64,000 bases of DNA from Telmatactis stephensoni (taxonomy: Eukaryota > Cnidaria > Anthozoa > Actiniaria > Isophelliidae), in NCBI GenBank assembly GCA_029948255.1, contig JALIZF010001613.1, forward strand, positions 297,501-361,500, given 5' to 3'. The first letter of the stretch is position 1. The number at the start of each line of letters is the position of its first letter. Of this stretch, positions 61,510-64,000 are shown piece by piece. The notes beneath the pieces are model-generated. The model did no database searches, was not told the origin of the DNA, and saw only the letters and a program-made list of their open reading frames with translations. A program made the position numbers and the translations under genes.

Positions 61510-62512
61510 ATTTAGACACAAAAAATACAACATAGAAATCAAGGTACTAACACGTCACAGAATCGGCGGTATGGTTCGTTTCACACTCATACAAAACCTG
61601 CTTTTATAGACACTAGTGAAAAACGTCTGCACATGCTCGTAGTGACGTCTTCGTGCTTTTTAAACTTATGTAAATTTCGCTTTTACGCTTAACAATGGTT
61701 TTCACAAAATGTCAAAACTTAAGGTCAATGCTTGAAACTTAGGGCCAGTATTCACATAATGCGGTCTTCATTATTGCAATATCTTTGTCTCACAGAAGTA
61801 TACAAGAGAAATTTTATGTATGCAACGAGAACACGAGCATTTCATTTCATGCTAAAACTCACACATTTCTTAAGAAAACATCGTAATTTGCACGCATGCG
61901 CAGACGTTTTTCACTAGTGTCCTCTTTATAGCTGTTGACAACAAAAGTGAACAGAACAAAACAACAACAACATCAGTTCCACTAAAGGCAAATGAATACG
62001 TAAACGCTAAAACGGCTCGTAAACGCATTATTGGCAAGCGTAAATTGATGTTAACGTTAGCGCTTACGAAAGTAGGCGTTTTACGGTTATCATGTAAAAT
62101 GGGTTTGTGGAAAGTCTTTGAGAGTTTCTGAAAATATACATTTACGATGACCGTTTCAGTATTACCTGAGGGTGCAGAAGGCCTAAGCTATGTAGATAGG
62201 GTCTAAACAAACATCAGGCAAAACTGATAACACACTACAACATCACCAATAATGACATCAACGACTAGTAAAAAATGGATTAGTTCAGTTAGCCTGAGTC
62301 GTAGTCCTCCGTGTACGTGCCGGAGAAGGATGACTGGAGGACTGAGGACTCTCTTGCTTCCCTGATACTCCCCCTGATTTTTCTTGACCCTCACCTTTCC
62401 CATATCCTCTTCCCCCCCCCCCCCCGAAGGCATACAATGCAATGCCTGATCAGTAAAATGACCAGTCGGCTTTTTTAACAACACTATAACAACAGATAGA
62501 ATGTCATGTCAT

Positions 62513-62780
62513 CGTTCAAGGAGCAAGGATGGCACAGTTGGTTAGTGCGCGGCCTTCGGTGCGAGAGGTCCCGAGTTCGATCCCCAGTGACTTCACATCC
62601 TTGTTTCGACTTCTTTCCTTTCCGTGTAGCTTTAATTAGCTTTAAATACCCTTAAAACGGAACACCGATGGAGAGAGGGGGTAGAGGGCGCACCTTCGAA
62701 CGCTTGATACATGAGCCTCTGGCTCGGGAGACTCGGTAACCACTCCCCGCGATTTCGAAGTAAAACATTAGCCTTTGCCT
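62513..62780 (+). mobile_element. tRNA-derived SINE (segmental copy)
   Basis: Copy of 32744-33005 with identical A and B boxes; moved by the segmental duplication, not by retroposition. Confidence 0.8.
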
Positions 62781-62808
62781 TTTTTTTTTTGCCTCGTCCT
62801 GTATGTAG

Positions 62809-63948
<1,140 letters not shown>

Positions 63949-64000
63949 AGACGCGTGTTTTTGTGTAGATGTGTCAAAATGACATTGGATGGAACGATGA

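Overview
This is animal nuclear DNA: spliceosomal genes with GT-AG introns (one GC-AG), tRNA-derived SINEs, LINE fragments, a DIRS-type tyrosine-recombinase retrotransposon, many foldback/MITE elements and abundant microsatellites. The gene set (NDC80, CLN3-like transporters, an ASMT-type methyltransferase, a small cysteine-rich secreted protein) and the style of the SINEs and DIRS element suggest an invertebrate, most likely an anthozoan cnidarian. That taxon call is an inference.

Layout. 0-5.3 kb: repeats, a LINE tail, and an inverted, frame-damaged copy of the first two NDC80 exons. 4.7-11.9 kb (minus): a five-exon gene for a small secreted cysteine-rich protein (DUF4773-like), with a tandem duplication of intron 1 and exon 1 that supplies a second possible first exon. 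12.3-13 kb: a foldback element. 14.0-15.2 kb (minus): an intronless O-methyltransferase of the ASMT type between two 0.9-kb direct repeats. 16.8-34.2 kb (plus): a complete 18-exon NDC80/HEC1 kinetochore gene; every exon junction keeps frame and the model gives 599 residues. Its introns hold microsatellites, MITEs, SINEs and a 5'-truncated LINE. 34.2-38.2 kb: intergenic, with decayed LINEs and a non-autonomous DNA transposon. 38.3-54.0 kb (minus): three tandem two-exon CLN3 (battenin)-like genes, the middle one broken by a 2-nt insertion. 54.6-56.0 kb: LINE fragments. 56.0-61.5 kb (minus): a nearly complete DIRS-group element with split direct repeats, carrying a 447-bp TIR element inside its RT-RNase H ORF. 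61.5-64.0 kb: a direct copy of the 3' end of NDC80 (exons 17-18 and flanking introns) that runs off the window.

The cellular genes show no functional link. NDC80 acts at kinetochores, CLN3-like proteins in endolysosomal membranes, the methyltransferase on small molecules, and the cysteine-rich protein is secreted. The dominant theme is local duplication: both ends of NDC80, the first exon of the secreted-protein gene, the flanks of the methyltransferase and the CLN3 unit are all duplicated nearby. Several mobile elements can be dated relative to these events because the sister copy keeps the empty site.
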